A DNA stretch of 34,853 bases from Acidaminococcaceae bacterium (GCA_022484685.1 JAKVKY010000013.1:1-34853), one strand, 5' to 3'; positions 25,300 to 34,520 are shown, numbered from the stretch's first letter. Numbers and translations: made by a program. The notes: a model not told the origin generated them from the letters alone.

Positions 25300-25328
25300 A
25301 AAAAGACCCCGCACTTTTGTACGGGGCC
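25300..25328 (-). terminator. Intrinsic terminator of lpdA and the glycine/lipoate cluster
   Basis: On the minus strand GGCCCCGTAC and GTGCGGGGTC form a stem around AAAA, with one mismatched or wobble position, followed by TTTTT. It starts 19 bases after the lpdA stop. Confidence 0.9.
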
Positions 25329-25346
25329 TCCGGTTCATTGTTTAAA

Positions 25347-26750
25347 TTATCTTCTCAAATTAACCTGATGAATCATGCTGCCAAACAAACCCAGGGCTGC
25401 TTCGTCCACAGCTTCGGACAAGGTTGGATGGGGATGGATGGTGGTAGCTACCTGCTCAGCGGTAAGTCCCAGCTGTACGGCCAGGGTGCCTTCCATGATC
25501 AGGTCGCTGGCATGGGGTCCCATGATGTGGCAGCCCAGCAGCTTATGGGTTTCCGCATCGGCAATTAACTTGACCAGGCCGTCGGTCTCACCCATGGTGA
25601 TGGCCTTGCCGTTGCCGGCAAAATTAAATTTGCTGATGACCACCTTGCGGTTCTGAGCCTTGCATTCCTGCTCCGTTAAACCTACCGCGGCAATTTCCGG
25701 GGTGGTAAAGATGCAGGAAGGGATAGCGGTGTAGTCCATGGCAGCGGTGCTGCCGCAGGCATTGGTGGCGGCCACGATGCCCATGTGGGCGGCGCTGTGA
25801 GCGAGCATGCTCATGCCGGTCACGTCGCCGATAGCGTAAATACCGGGTACGCTGGTCTCCATCTTGTCATTGACGGTGATACCCTTGCGGGTATAGGCCA
25901 CGCCCAGCTTCTCCAGTTCTTCTTTATTAATATTGGGTACCCGTCCGGTAGCGATAAGTACTTTTTCGGCGGAAAGGGTCTCCGTCTTGCCCCGGCTTTC
26001 CACGATCACGTCCAAACCTTCCGGGCCCTGCTTGATTTCCTTGACGGCCGTCCCGGCTTTTACGGTGATAAATTGTTTCCGCAAAGCCAGGTTCATGCGG
26101 CGCTGCATATCCACGTCGCTGGGAGGCAGGATGCTGGGGGTCATTTCTACCACGGTGACCTGGCAGCCAAAGCCGGCATAGATACCGGCAAATTCCAGAC
26201 CGATGACGCCGCCGCCTACGATGAGCAGGCTCTGGGGTACTTCGTCCAGACGCAACAGTTCGTCGCTGGTGATGACGCCCAGTTTTTTAATGCCGGGAAT
26301 GGGGGGCAGAGCCGGGGAAGAACCGGTGGCGATAAAAATTTTCTCTGTGGTAATAGTTTGCACGCCGTCTGGATTATCCGGTTGGACCTTAATGCTGTGG
26401 GCATCTAAGATAGAAGCTTCGCCGTTTAAGACTGTCACCTTGTTGGCCTGCAGCAATTTTTCCACGCCGCTGCGCAGCTGGTGGATCACATCATCCTTAC
26501 GGGAACGAATCTTTTCCCAGTCATAAGCTGCTTCGCTGACAAAAATACCAAAGTCGGCGCAGTGGGTAACTTCCTGCCACTTTTCCGCGCTCTTCAGCAA
26601 AGTCTTGGTGGGGATGCAGCCTTTATTCAGGCACACGCCGCCCAGGTCCCGCTTTTCAATCAGAACGACCTTTTTGCCTAACTGGGCTGCTTTTATAGCT
26701 GCCACATAGCCGCCGGTACCGGCGCCGATAATCGCTATCTCATAATCCAT
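25347..26750 (-). CDS. lpdA: Dihydrolipoyl dehydrogenase (E3 / glycine cleavage L-protein)
   Basis: This 467-residue flavoenzyme reoxidises the dihydrolipoyl arm of GcvH (or of 2-oxoacid dehydrogenases) with NAD+. The N-terminus has the FAD-binding GAGTGGYVAA motif, and the redox disulfide GGVCLNKGCIPTK gives C40 and C45. The NAD-binding loop is VGGGVIGLEFA, a GDVTG FAD motif follows, and the catalytic His-Glu pair is in HPHPTLSEAVDEA near the C-terminus. The start is the ATG at 26750, nine bases after GAGGAGG; a TTG nine bases earlier abuts that site. It is last in the glycine/lipoate cluster, 90 bases after lipM, and could use its own promoter. Confidence 0.95.
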   Translation of the reverse strand: MDYEIAIIGAGTGGYVAAIKAAQLGKKVVLIEKRDLGGVCLNKGCIPTKTLLKSAEKWQEVTHCADFGIFVSEAAYDWEKIRSRKDDVIHQLRSGVEKLLQANKVTVLNGEASILDAHSIKVQPDNPDGVQTITTEKIFIATGSSPALPPIPGIKKLGVITSDELLRLDEVPQSLLIVGGGVIGLEFAGIYAGFGCQVTVVEMTPSILPPSDVDMQRRMNLALRKQFITVKAGTAVKEIKQGPEGLDVIVESRGKTETLSAEKVLIATGRVPNINKEELEKLGVAYTRKGITVNDKMETSVPGIYAIGDVTGMSMLAHSAAHMGIVAATNACGSTAAMDYTAIPSCIFTTPEIAAVGLTEQECKAQNRKVVISKFNFAGNGKAITMGETDGLVKLIADAETHKLLGCHIMGPHASDLIMEGTLAVQLGLTAEQVATTIHPHPTLSEAVDEAALGLFGSMIHQVNLRR

Positions 26751-26791
26751 TTCCGACAACCTCCTCTAGTACAATCATTAAATTTATTATA

Positions 26792-26813
26792 AGCCTAAGC
26801 TAAATTTTAGGCT
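26792..26813 (-). other. AT-rich stem-loop between lipM and lpdA
   Basis: AGCCTAA (26792-26798) pairs exactly with TTAGGCT (26807-26813). On the minus strand it is followed by TATAATAAATTTA, so it could be a weak terminator for lipM, and the TATAAT (26786-26791) could be a -10 box for lpdA, but no matching -35 was found. Confidence 0.4.
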
Positions 26814-26840
26814 AGCAGAAAATTTTGGGCCTCCAGGACT

Positions 26841-27707
26841 TTAGCGTTTGATAAGCCAGGCGGCCTGACCGTATTTTTCCCGGGCCAGGGTCTGAGCCTG
26901 CTGCAGTTCGCCCGTGGTCAGTTCTCCCGGTTGCAGCTCCAGGTGCAGGGCCGAGGTAAAACCGCTGATCATGGCGTCCCGGACTTCGGCGTAAGCCGGC
27001 AGCCTGCCTAAAGCTTCCTTTAATGATATGACCCGGCGCCGCAGCAAATCCTGCATGCGCAACCTGGCTGCGGCTTCCAGGTTAAAGATGCCGGTTAGTT
27101 CGGCCGGGTCAAAGTCCAGCAGGATGGAGCCGTGCTGCAAAATTAAGCCCTGTTTACGGACCTGGGCGCTGCCAATCAGCTTGCGTCCCTGCACGGTTAA
27201 TTCGTAATGGGAGGGGGAATCGAAACAAGCTGCGGAAGCCGGCGTATGCTGGCGCAAGGAGTAGGCGGCCGCCGGCATGGTTAACCGGGCCTCCAGTCCT
27301 AATTTCTGGATGCCGGCCAGTAACCCCTGGCTTAAATATTGGTACGAAGCCGTGATGGAAGGCGGCAGGCCGGGATAAGTCTCCGGCAGGACGATGCTGT
27401 AGGTGAGCTCGGCGCTGTGGAGTACGGCCCGGCCCCCGGTTAAGCGGCGCACGATGTCGATGCCCTGGGCCTGACAGGCGGCAAAATCTATTTCCTGCCG
27501 GGCATGCTGAAAATAACCCAGGCTCACGGCCCTGGGCTGCCAGCCGTAAAAACGTAAGGTAGGCGGCACGGTACCTGCCGCATGTGCTACAAGGATGGCT
27601 TCGTCGATACCCATGTTTAGGGCGCCGCTTAGGTAGCCGGTATCCAATAAGCGCCAGGTCGGGGCGGTACCTTTTTGCGCGGCCTGCCATTGCTGCATGC
27701 TAAGCAT
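26841..27707 (-). CDS. lipM: Octanoyl-[acyl carrier protein]:GcvH octanoyltransferase (LipM type)
   Basis: The 288-residue protein has the biotin/lipoate ligase fold: NMGIDEAIL near 31, RFYGWQPRAVSLGYFQ, RRLTGGRAVLH with the acyl-binding Gly-Gly-Arg, and the conserved Lys in GRKLIGSAQVRKQGLILQHG (K176). A Cys sits in ACFDSPSHYEL (C161), the position and context of the catalytic Cys of Bacillus LipM, which distinguishes it from LplA ligases. It should move octanoate from ACP to GcvH. AAAGGAGG precedes the ATG at 27707, which overlaps the end of the radical SAM gene by eight bases. Placement beside gcvH and two sulfur-insertion candidates supports lipoyl assembly. A plain lipoate ligase remains the alternative. 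Confidence 0.85.
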   Translation of the reverse strand: MLSMQQWQAAQKGTAPTWRLLDTGYLSGALNMGIDEAILVAHAAGTVPPTLRFYGWQPRAVSLGYFQHARQEIDFAACQAQGIDIVRRLTGGRAVLHSAELTYSIVLPETYPGLPPSITASYQYLSQGLLAGIQKLGLEARLTMPAAAYSLRQHTPASAACFDSPSHYELTVQGRKLIGSAQVRKQGLILQHGSILLDFDPAELTGIFNLEAAARLRMQDLLRRRVISLKEALGRLPAYAEVRDAMISGFTSALHLELQPGELTTGELQQAQTLAREKYGQAAWLIKR

Positions 27708-28746
27708 GGGGCGCCTCCTTTGCCGTAACGTTGGCGGACGGTTCTTTTGCAGCGGCTTTTAGGTGGCGACTGGCGGAAAAAGGTGCAACTTGTACCAGCT
27801 GCGCTAAACCACTTTCCTGAAAGGCGGCGGTCAGTTCTGCCGGAGTTAAGGGACGATGGTAGTTATATAAGAGCCGTCCCGGATGATCGTTGTAATAAGG
27901 ACGGTTACAGTCCGGACAGCCACAGGTATAAAAGGCATGACCATTAGCTAAAACTTCAGCCAGCTGAGGCACATCGATAGCGGTGATACGGGTGGCATCG
28001 CAGTGTACAACTGCCGCCGGATAACCACGGCGTAAAAGTTCCAGGCCGATCTGGAGCCGGCGGTAACTGGACCGGTCCGGCGGCGGAGTAGTGGCTAAAG
28101 GCGTGCCCTGTAGCGGCGTAAAGGCAAAGAGGGCTACCGTAATTTTACGGGCCACGCAGGCGCACATTAAATCCCACATTTCCTTTTCCGTTTCCCCCAG
28201 GCCCACGATGAGATGCGTGGTAATCTGGCCGGGGAATTTCGCGGCACAATCGCAAAGTAATTGCCAGCGTTGTTCAAAATTGCCACCCTTGATCCTGGTA
28301 AAAAGGGCGGGCGTAGCTACATCTAAGGCGATACCCAGCCGGGCGGCACCCAGGGCAAATAATTCCTCCGCCTGTTCCACCTTGGCCACATGGCAGGAAA
28401 CCACCACGGGCAGTCCCGGATAGGCTTTAAATTTAGCCAGGGCCCTGGCCACGATGGCGAAACTGTCCGGAGTTTCCACCACCTGCAGGCAGACCCGTTT
28501 AATCTTGCCTGCCCGGTAAGCCTGCCCGATAGCCTGGATGGCCCGGTCTTCTTCCTCGCCGTGCCAGGCTACCCGGGATAAAAATTTAGCGCCGGCGGTG
28601 CTGGCCCGGGCCTGAGCGCAGAAAGCACAGTTGCGCAGGCAGCGCTCTCCCAGCATGATATAGGCCGTGGTTGGCGGCGCATCCGTTTTTAAATGGCGTA
28701 GCCCGATGGCACCGGCAGTGCCGATAGATAATTTCCAGTCTTGCAT
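27700..28746 (-). CDS. Radical SAM protein, candidate LipS1/LipS2-type lipoyl synthase component (longer partner)
   Basis: This 348-residue protein has the radical SAM triad as CLRNCAFC (C36, C40, C43; CX3CX2C). Near the C-terminus is a second cysteine set, YTCGCPDCNRPYYNDHPG (C275, C277, C280), which could hold an auxiliary Fe-S cluster that gives up sulfur. The overall size, biotin-synthase-like layout and tail motif agree with one member of the two-protein LipS1/LipS2 lipoyl synthase known from Thermococcus and later from bacteria. The CX4CX5C auxiliary motif of LipA is absent. No biotin gene is nearby. The ATG at 28746 follows AAAGGAG; a longer reading from 28803 is rejected. It is coupled to lipM. 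I do not assign S1 or S2. Confidence 0.75.
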   Translation of the reverse strand: MQDWKLSIGTAGAIGLRHLKTDAPPTTAYIMLGERCLRNCAFCAQARASTAGAKFLSRVAWHGEEEDRAIQAIGQAYRAGKIKRVCLQVVETPDSFAIVARALAKFKAYPGLPVVVSCHVAKVEQAEELFALGAARLGIALDVATPALFTRIKGGNFEQRWQLLCDCAAKFPGQITTHLIVGLGETEKEMWDLMCACVARKITVALFAFTPLQGTPLATTPPPDRSSYRRLQIGLELLRRGYPAAVVHCDATRITAIDVPQLAEVLANGHAFYTCGCPDCNRPYYNDHPGRLLYNYHRPLTPAELTAAFQESGLAQLVQVAPFSASRHLKAAAKEPSANVTAKEAPHA

Positions 28747-28824
28747 AAGGACTCCTTTAGCGGTAACTGTCAGGACAGTACGGCTGGTATTTTTAACAAG
28801 CACAATCAGTTTGGACCATTGTTA

Positions 28825-29739
28825 TTAAAAAGCACAACATTCTTTAGTGGCTTGTATTTTCAAATTCCAATCTGTGGCCATGTGTACGGCGGCCGGCGCC
28901 GGTTGGACGATGCCGTTAAGCCCGCAGGCCAGAGCCAGCAGGTCCAGGGTCTGGCGGTAACTGCCGCCGGGGCGCATACAGCCCAGGATGAGGGGCGTCT
29001 TAGGTAAAGCCAGTCTGGCGGTACAGAAAAAACGGGCTACCTGTGCCAGGTCCGGAGGCTGAACGTGAGCGTATTCCGTACCGGGGGTAGGCCGCAGCAC
29101 GATGAAGACTAACTGGCTTAAACCTTCCTGCTGCAGCAGGGCTAAAGCCTGTGCTTCACCGGACAGCTTACCGCCGTGGAGCCCGATGCAGATATGGGGA
29201 ACGACCTTGCGGCAATACCGGCGCAGCAAACGGTAACAGTTTACGTAATCCGCCACCTGCTTGTGCAGTTTCAGCGTTTCCCGGATGGTGACGTCGTCGC
29301 CGACAAAATCAAAAGAAACGACGTCCGCCAGGGGAGCCAGGGCTTTAATTTCTTCTTCGCTGACCAGGCCTACATGAAAGTTGTAGCGGTGATTGCCTTT
29401 GAGGGCGGCCAGTTTGGTCAAGGCTGCGGCTACCGGTACCTTGCCTTCCGGGGTGCAGCCGCCGCTGATAAGGCAGCTGCGGCCGTGCAGGTCGGCAGGT
29501 TCCGTGAGGGCCGCCAGAGGCGTCATGGCGCCTAAATAATGCCCGTTGCAGTGGGCGCAGTGTAAAGCACAGCTGCTGCCGGTGACACTGATGCTTTCCG
29601 TGTCCGTAGGCCGGGACACAACCAGGGTGGGAGCAAAATTCTCCTGCCGTACCAGCCAGGCCTGCTGCATTTGTGCCAGCAGCTCTGCGGGCAGGTGCAT
29701 ATTTACTTGGTGTAAAAATTCCGTAGGCGTGTGTGACAT
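28825..29739 (-). CDS. Radical SAM protein, candidate LipS1/LipS2-type lipoyl synthase component (shorter partner)
   Basis: The 304-residue protein carries the radical SAM motif CALHCAHC (C57, C61, C64; CX3CX2C) after an N-terminal helical region. Other cysteines that could bind a second cluster are C89 and C95 (SCLISGGC), C254 (LGCMRPGGSYR) and the terminal C301-C302. The pattern fits the archaeal 'biotin synthase-like' proteins of which TK2109/TK2248 were shown to build the lipoyl group together. It differs clearly in sequence from the adjacent radical SAM gene, so the two are not a recent duplication. AGAAGGA precedes the ATG. It follows gcvPB after 71 bases that hold a strong stem-loop, and precedes its partner by 78 bases. 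Confidence 0.72.
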   Translation of the reverse strand: MSHTPTEFLHQVNMHLPAELLAQMQQAWLVRQENFAPTLVVSRPTDTESISVTGSSCALHCAHCNGHYLGAMTPLAALTEPADLHGRSCLISGGCTPEGKVPVAAALTKLAALKGNHRYNFHVGLVSEEEIKALAPLADVVSFDFVGDDVTIRETLKLHKQVADYVNCYRLLRRYCRKVVPHICIGLHGGKLSGEAQALALLQQEGLSQLVFIVLRPTPGTEYAHVQPPDLAQVARFFCTARLALPKTPLILGCMRPGGSYRQTLDLLALACGLNGIVQPAPAAVHMATDWNLKIQATKECCAF

Positions 29740-29760
29740 ATTTATCCTTCTAGCTAAACA

Positions 29761-29795
29761 GTTGAGCCTTACCGCCGCAGCGGTGAAGGCTCAAC
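29761..29795 (-). other. Strong stem-loop between gcvPB and the first radical SAM gene
   Basis: GTTGAGCCTT (29761-29770) pairs with 29786-29795, and ACCGC with GCGGT inside it. No T run follows on the minus strand, so it is more likely an mRNA stability or processing element than a full terminator, and may lower expression of the downstream lipoylation genes. Confidence 0.6.
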
Positions 29796-29810
29796 CAGCA
29801 GAGCAAGTAT

Positions 29811-31262
29811 TTATTTTTCCGGGGCCGTCCATCTAACGACAGGCTTGCGGGCGGCCAGGGTTTCATCCAGACGGCGCACCACCGTGTTGTGAGGCGCGGT
29901 ATGAACTAATTCCGGGGTAGCTGCCGCTTCGGCCGCAATCTTTTCCATGGCTGCGGCAAAACCGTCCAGGGTTTCCTTGGTCTCGGTTTCCGTAGGTTCA
30001 ATCATGATGGCTTCATTGACGATGAGCGGGAAATAAATTGTAGGTGGATGGTAGCCGTAATCCAAAAGCCGCTTAGCAATATCCAGGGTGTGGATGCCGT
30101 ACGGTTGTTGTTTCTTGGAAGTCAGCACACATTCGTGCATGCAGTAGCGGTCAAAAGGAGAATCATAAGCCTGAGCTAAGATGGCCTTCAGGTAGTTGGC
30201 ATTCAGGACCGCATCCATGCTGGCCTGTTTTAAGCCGGTGCCGCCCATGCTCAGAATATAGGCGTAAGCCCGTACGATAATACCGAAGTTACCGTTAAAG
30301 GCCTGGACCTTGCCGATACTCTTGGGAGAATTTACCCAGCTGTAATGGCCGTCCTTGCAGGCCACCCGGGGATTGGGCAGGAAAGGCAGCAAGGCTTTCT
30401 TGACGCCGATAGGACCGGAACCGGGACCGCCGCCGCCGTGAGGCGTGGCAAAAGTCTTATGCAGGTTCAGGTGGCATACGTCGTAACCCATATCGCCGGG
30501 ACGTACCATGCCCATGATGGCGTTGGAGTTGGCGCCGTCGTAATACAGCAGTCCGCCGGCATCGTGTACGATCTTGGCGATAGCTTCAATCTGGCTTTCA
30601 AAAAGACCCAGGGTGTTGGGGTTGGTCAGCATGAAAGCCGCAGTGTCTTTGCCAACGGCAGCTTTCAAGGCTTCCAGGTCAATGGCGCCGTCCGGTTTGG
30701 AGACAATCTGGACTACTTCCATGCCGCACATGGCGGTAGAAGCAGGGTTGGTGCCGTGAGCAGAATCGGGAACGATGACCTTGGTACGGGCCAAGTCGCC
30801 CCGGTCCCTGTGGTAAGCCCGGATCAGTTTCAAACCCGTCAGCTCACCGTGAGCGCCGGCTGCCGGTTCCAGGGTGAAACCGTCCATGCCGCTGATTTCC
30901 TTTAAAGCTTGTTCAATTTCGTATAAAATTTCCAGGGCGCCCTGCACCGTTTCCTCATCTTGCAGAGGATGGAGCTGGGACAGTCCGGGATAACGGGCCA
31001 CCTGCTCGTTAATCTTGGGGTCGTATTTCATGGTGCAGGAACCCAGAGGGTAGAAACCGTTATCCACGCCAAAGTTGCGCTGGCTTAACTGCACGTAGTG
31101 ACGCACCAGTTCAATCTGACTTAACTCCGGCAGAGCTGCGGGAGTTTGCCGCCGGTAGGCTGCGGGAATAAGATCTTTCTGTGCCGGTACATCCAAAGCC
31201 GGCAGGTCTACCCCGATGCGGCCCGGTTTTCCCAGTTCAAATAATAAAGGTTGCTTATCCAT
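29811..31262 (-). CDS. gcvPB: Glycine dehydrogenase (decarboxylating) subunit 2
   Basis: With GcvPA this forms the PLP-dependent P-protein that decarboxylates glycine and passes the aminomethyl group to lipoyl-GcvH. The 483-residue length is typical. The PLP lysine lies in [20 protein letters not shown] (K269). Conserved blocks are [32 protein letters not shown] and [12 protein letters not shown]. The ATG at 31262 follows GGAGGT by six bases and shares one base with the gcvPA stop, so translation is coupled. The split into two subunits is usual in Firmicutes, Thermotogae and archaea, whereas proteobacteria have one chain. Confidence 0.97.
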   Translation of the reverse strand: MDKQPLLFELGKPGRIGVDLPALDVPAQKDLIPAAYRRQTPAALPELSQIELVRHYVQLSQRNFGVDNGFYPLGSCTMKYDPKINEQVARYPGLSQLHPLQDEETVQGALEILYEIEQALKEISGMDGFTLEPAAGAHGELTGLKLIRAYHRDRGDLARTKVIVPDSAHGTNPASTAMCGMEVVQIVSKPDGAIDLEALKAAVGKDTAAFMLTNPNTLGLFESQIEAIAKIVHDAGGLLYYDGANSNAIMGMVRPGDMGYDVCHLNLHKTFATPHGGGGPGSGPIGVKKALLPFLPNPRVACKDGHYSWVNSPKSIGKVQAFNGNFGIIVRAYAYILSMGGTGLKQASMDAVLNANYLKAILAQAYDSPFDRYCMHECVLTSKKQQPYGIHTLDIAKRLLDYGYHPPTIYFPLIVNEAIMIEPTETETKETLDGFAAAMEKIAAEAAATPELVHTAPHNTVVRRLDETLAARKPVVRWTAPEK

Positions 31263-32608
31263 CACATTACCTCCAGTGCTTTGACAAAGCGGTCAATTTC
31301 TGCCCGGGTCCGGTTTTCCGTGACGCAGACCAGCATCTGGCCGGCCAGTTCCGGATAATACTTACCCAAGTCCAGGCCGCCGATCATCTTTTGGCCTAAC
31401 AGTTGTTTGTTCACGGTGGCAATCGCGGTGCCAGCCTTAGGCCGGATGACGAATTCCTGGAAGAAAGGCGCGGTGAAAGCAGGCTTAGCTCCGCCCTTGA
31501 CCAGGGCGTCATATGCATAGTGAGCTTTTTGCAGGCATTGCTCAGCAATCTTGACATAGCCGGTCTTGCCTACGGTAGCCAGATAAACGGCTGCCGCCAG
31601 GGCACACAAAGCTTCGTTGGAACAAATGTTGGAAGTGGCTTTTTCTCTGCGGATGTGCTGTTCCCTGGCCTGCAGGGTCAGTACGAAGCCGCGCTTGCCA
31701 TCCACATCCACCGTTTCACCGATGATACGGCCCGGCATCTTACGCATTAACTTGGCCGTCACCGCCATGAAACCTAAATAAGGACCGCCGAAAGCGGTGG
31801 GTAAACCCAGGGACTGGCCTTCGCCTACCACGATATCGGCGCCCAGCTTGCCGGGAGCTTCCAGGATAGCCAGGGCGATCGGATCGGCTACGGACACATA
31901 ATAAGCACCGGCCGTATGAGTGGCATCTGCCAGGGCCTTTACGTCTTCCAGGCTGCCGAAGAAGTTGGGGTTCTGGATGATGACGCAGGCGGTGTTCTTG
32001 CTGAGAACTTTGTTTAAAGCGGCCACCGGGGTGACGCCGTTCTCAAAGGCAATCTCTTTTACCGTGAAGTCAAAATCTTTGGCATAAGTATTTAAGACGG
32101 TGCGGTAATTAGGATGCACGCTACGTGCCACCAGGATTTCCTTGCGGCGCAAAGCGTGGCAGCTCAGCACTGCCGCCTCAGCAATAGCCGTACCGCCGTC
32201 ATACATGGAAGCATTGGCCACGGGCATGCCGGTAATCTCGCAAATCAGGCTCTGGTATTCCCACAGGGCCTGCAGATAACCCTGGGAAATTTCGGGCTGG
32301 TACTGGGTATAAGCCGTGTAAAATTCACTGCGGCTCAGGACGAAATCTACCGTACTGGGAATAAAATGGTCGTAAGCGCCTGCGCCTAAGAAGCAGGCAT
32401 ATTCCTGCAGGTTGGCGTTAGCTGCCGCCAGTTTGGCAAATTTTTTGGCTACTTCAGCCTCGCTTAAAGGCGCGGGCAGGTTTAATGCTCTTGGCAAACG
32501 GATACTGGCAGGTATATCTGCATAAAGCTCCTCGGCACTTTTCACGCCGATGGCTGCCAGCATTTCCGCCCTGTCTTCTGCCGTATGGGGCAAATAACTC
32601 CAGGTCAT
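31262..32608 (-). CDS. gcvPA: Glycine dehydrogenase (decarboxylating) subunit 1
   Basis: The 448-residue partner of GcvPB lacks the PLP lysine but completes the active site. Conserved segments include the N-terminal [52 protein letters not shown] and [13 protein letters not shown], followed by [19 protein letters not shown]. All belong to the N-terminal half of the single-chain P-protein. GAGGAGG precedes the ATG at 32608; one base separates it from the gcvH stop. Its own stop overlaps the start of gcvPB. Confidence 0.97.
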   Translation of the reverse strand: MTWSYLPHTAEDRAEMLAAIGVKSAEELYADIPASIRLPRALNLPAPLSEAEVAKKFAKLAAANANLQEYACFLGAGAYDHFIPSTVDFVLSRSEFYTAYTQYQPEISQGYLQALWEYQSLICEITGMPVANASMYDGGTAIAEAAVLSCHALRRKEILVARSVHPNYRTVLNTYAKDFDFTVKEIAFENGVTPVAALNKVLSKNTACVIIQNPNFFGSLEDVKALADATHTAGAYYVSVADPIALAILEAPGKLGADIVVGEGQSLGLPTAFGGPYLGFMAVTAKLMRKMPGRIIGETVDVDGKRGFVLTLQAREQHIRREKATSNICSNEALCALAAAVYLATVGKTGYVKIAEQCLQKAHYAYDALVKGGAKPAFTAPFFQEFVIRPKAGTAIATVNKQLLGQKMIGGLDLGKYYPELAGQMLVCVTENRTRAEIDRFVKALEVM

Positions 32609-32609
32609 G

Positions 32610-32999
32610 TTAAGCCTCCTCAGCTAACAATTTGGTGTAACCGGCTGCATCCAGCAAAGCTTTTAAATCCGTATCCTTGCTGGTCATCTCCATGCTGGCA
32701 ATCCAGCCTTTGCCGTAAGGATCTTCGTTGATGGACTGGGGTGCGCCCGCCAGTTCCTCGTTCACATCTACCACCATGCCGCTCACGGGAGCGTACACAT
32801 CGGAAACTGCTTTCACGGATTCCACGGAGCACAGAGCATCGCCGGCCTTATATTCTGTCTGGGGAGCGGGAGTGTCTACGAAGACCACGTCGCCTAACTG
32901 GTTCTGGGCAAAATCCGTGATGCCGATGGTAACCTTGTTGCCTTCAACCTTAACCCATTCATGATCCTTGGAATACAATAAGTTTTGCGGTACGTTCAT
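32610..32999 (-). CDS. gcvH: Glycine cleavage system H protein (lipoyl carrier)
   Basis: This 129-residue carrier shuttles the aminomethyl group between the P, T and L proteins on a lipoyl arm. The lipoylation site is the Lys in SVESVKAVSDVYAP (K63). Conserved segments are YSKDHEWVKVEG, GITDFAQNQLGDVVFV and NEDPYGKGWI. In LipM-type organisms GcvH is also the platform on which octanoate is first attached and sulfur inserted, which fits the two radical SAM genes downstream. AAAGGAGA precedes the ATG. The 125-base gap to gcvT holds an imperfect CGGCAG/CTGCCG stem-loop and no obvious gene. Confidence 0.97.
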   Translation of the reverse strand: MNVPQNLLYSKDHEWVKVEGNKVTIGITDFAQNQLGDVVFVDTPAPQTEYKAGDALCSVESVKAVSDVYAPVSGMVVDVNEELAGAPQSINEDPYGKGWIASMEMTSKDTDLKALLDAAGYTKLLAEEA

Positions 33000-33124
33000 G
33001 ATAATCTCTCCTTTGCACTTGGCGTGCGTCTAATAATTATGTAAGCGGCAGCAGTTTTGCCTGCCGTTGCAACCAGATTAATTGCTAGATGACCGTACTT
33101 GGGGAAAGCACCGTCACTTTTTAC

Positions 33125-34225
33125 TTACTGAGCTCTCTTATAGAAAGGTTTCTTGACAATGACGGCTTCAACATCCTTGCCCCGGATATCGATGGCCACC
33201 TTGTTGCCAATCTTGGCATAAGCGGTATCAATGAGGGCCAGGGCCATGTTCTTGCCCAGGGTGGGCGCCGGGGAACCGGTGGTGACAGAACCGATGACCT
33301 TGCCGTCCGCCTTGACGGGGAAACCGTGACGTGCTACGCCGCGGCCGATGAGTTCGATACCCATGACCCGCTGGGGCAGTCCTTTGGCTTTTTGCGCAAC
33401 CAGGGGATCGTGGCCGTTAAAAGCTTTCTTATCCAGTTTGACGAACATGCCCAGGCCGGCCATCAGCGGCGTAATCTTCTCACTCAGCTCATGACCGTAG
33501 AGGGGCATGCAGCATTCAAAACGCAGGGTGTCACGGCAGCCTAAACCCGTAGGCAGCAGGCCTTCGTCCTTACCAGCGGCCATGATGGCTTGCCACAAAG
33601 CCACAGCTTTGCCCGCGTCGCAGTAAATTTCAAAACCGTCTTCGCCGGTATAGCCGGTGCGGCTGATGATACATTTGATTCCGGCGACTTCGCCTTCCGG
33701 CAGGAAATGGTAGTAACCCAGGCCGGCAGCCGGTGCGGTGGTTAATTTTTGTAAGATCTTCAGGGCTTTAGGACCCTGCAGGGCTACCTGCGCGGTGGCG
33801 GCGGAAGCGTTGGTAAGCTTAACCTTGAAAGCGGCTGCGGTCTTCTGCATCCAATCCCAGTCCTTGTCAATGTTGGCGGCGTTGACCACGATCAGGTAAC
33901 GGCCGTTGGCAAATTTATATACCAGCAGGTCGTCCACGGTGCCGCCGTCCAGGTAGCACATGGGGGAATAGCGGGTCTGACCGTCGGCCAGGTCGGTAAA
34001 ATCATTGGTCAGCAGCTGTTGCAAGAAAGCCAGGGCTTCCGGACCTTCCGCCCAAATCTCGCCCATATGGGACACATCAAACAAACCGGCAGCCGTACGT
34101 ACGGCCTTGTGCTCGGCGATGATGCCGGCCTTGTACTGCACCGGCAGCAGCCAGCCGCCAAATTCTACGATCCTGCCGCCTGCAGCCACATGCACATCAT
34201 ACAGGGGTGTCTTTTTACCTTCCAT
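33125..34225 (-). CDS. gcvT: Aminomethyltransferase (glycine cleavage T protein)
   Basis: GcvT releases ammonia from the aminomethyl-lipoyl arm and transfers the one-carbon unit to tetrahydrofolate. The 366-residue protein has the folate-binding architecture: FGGWLLPVQYKAGIIAEH near the start, GLFDVSHMGEI, the DDLLVYKF strand with the catalytic Asp just before it, SRTGYTGEDGFEIYC and DTLRFECCMPLYGHEL. AGGAGG lies ahead of the ATG at 34225. It is the first gene of the operon, behind the glycine riboswitch. Confidence 0.97.
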   Translation of the reverse strand: MEGKKTPLYDVHVAAGGRIVEFGGWLLPVQYKAGIIAEHKAVRTAAGLFDVSHMGEIWAEGPEALAFLQQLLTNDFTDLADGQTRYSPMCYLDGGTVDDLLVYKFANGRYLIVVNAANIDKDWDWMQKTAAAFKVKLTNASAATAQVALQGPKALKILQKLTTAPAAGLGYYHFLPEGEVAGIKCIISRTGYTGEDGFEIYCDAGKAVALWQAIMAAGKDEGLLPTGLGCRDTLRFECCMPLYGHELSEKITPLMAGLGMFVKLDKKAFNGHDPLVAQKAKGLPQRVMGIELIGRGVARHGFPVKADGKVIGSVTTGSPAPTLGKNMALALIDTAYAKIGNKVAIDIRGKDVEAVIVKKPFYKRAQ

Positions 34226-34301
34226 GTTTCAGCCTCCTAGCTTTACACTAAAACTTAATTTAACCAGCAAATTAATCGCCATCAGAATTTGTACGGATAA
34301 T

Positions 34302-34338
34302 AAAAAAAGAGACATAGAAGTACAGCTTCTTTGTCTCT
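34302..34338 (-). terminator. Riboswitch-controlled terminator before gcvT
   Basis: On the minus strand AGAGACA, an inner AAGAAG/CTTCT-type arm and TGTCTCT form a hairpin followed by TTTTTTT. It lies between the glycine aptamer and gcvT, so it is the likely expression platform; glycine binding is expected to prevent it from forming. Confidence 0.88.
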
Positions 34339-34387
34339 GTGTGTGATCATTGAGAGAAGAATAACGTCTTTGTTATTACGATTATTT

Positions 34388-34485
34388 ACTCCCAGAGGTT
34401 AGTCAGGTTAAAATCCTTTGGCCTGAGAGTTTTCACAAAGTCACTTGCCCCTTCGGCTCTGCCCTAAGCAGTCTCTCTTTTAACC
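34388..34485 (-). promoter_or_regulatory. Glycine riboswitch, single aptamer
   Basis: On the minus strand the diagnostic segments appear in order: AGAGAGACTGC, GAGCCGAAGGGGCAAG, ACTCTCAGGCCAAAGGAT and CTCTGGGAG. They match one glycine aptamer (gcvT motif). The following 50 bases before the terminator do not contain a second GCCGAAGGGGCAA block, so this is a singlet rather than the common tandem arrangement. Confidence 0.95.
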
Positions 34486-34520
34486 GTCATCCTATCCTAT
34501 GCAGTTATCCTTACAACAAT

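Noticed and set aside
27700-29739. The two radical SAM genes as biotin synthases (bioB)
   Set aside because: No other biotin gene is present; the sequence context is GcvH, LipM and E3, and the auxiliary cysteine patterns differ from BioB.
34339-34387. Second glycine aptamer
   Set aside because: The conserved GCCGAAGGGGCAA and CAGGCAAAAGGAC blocks occur only once.
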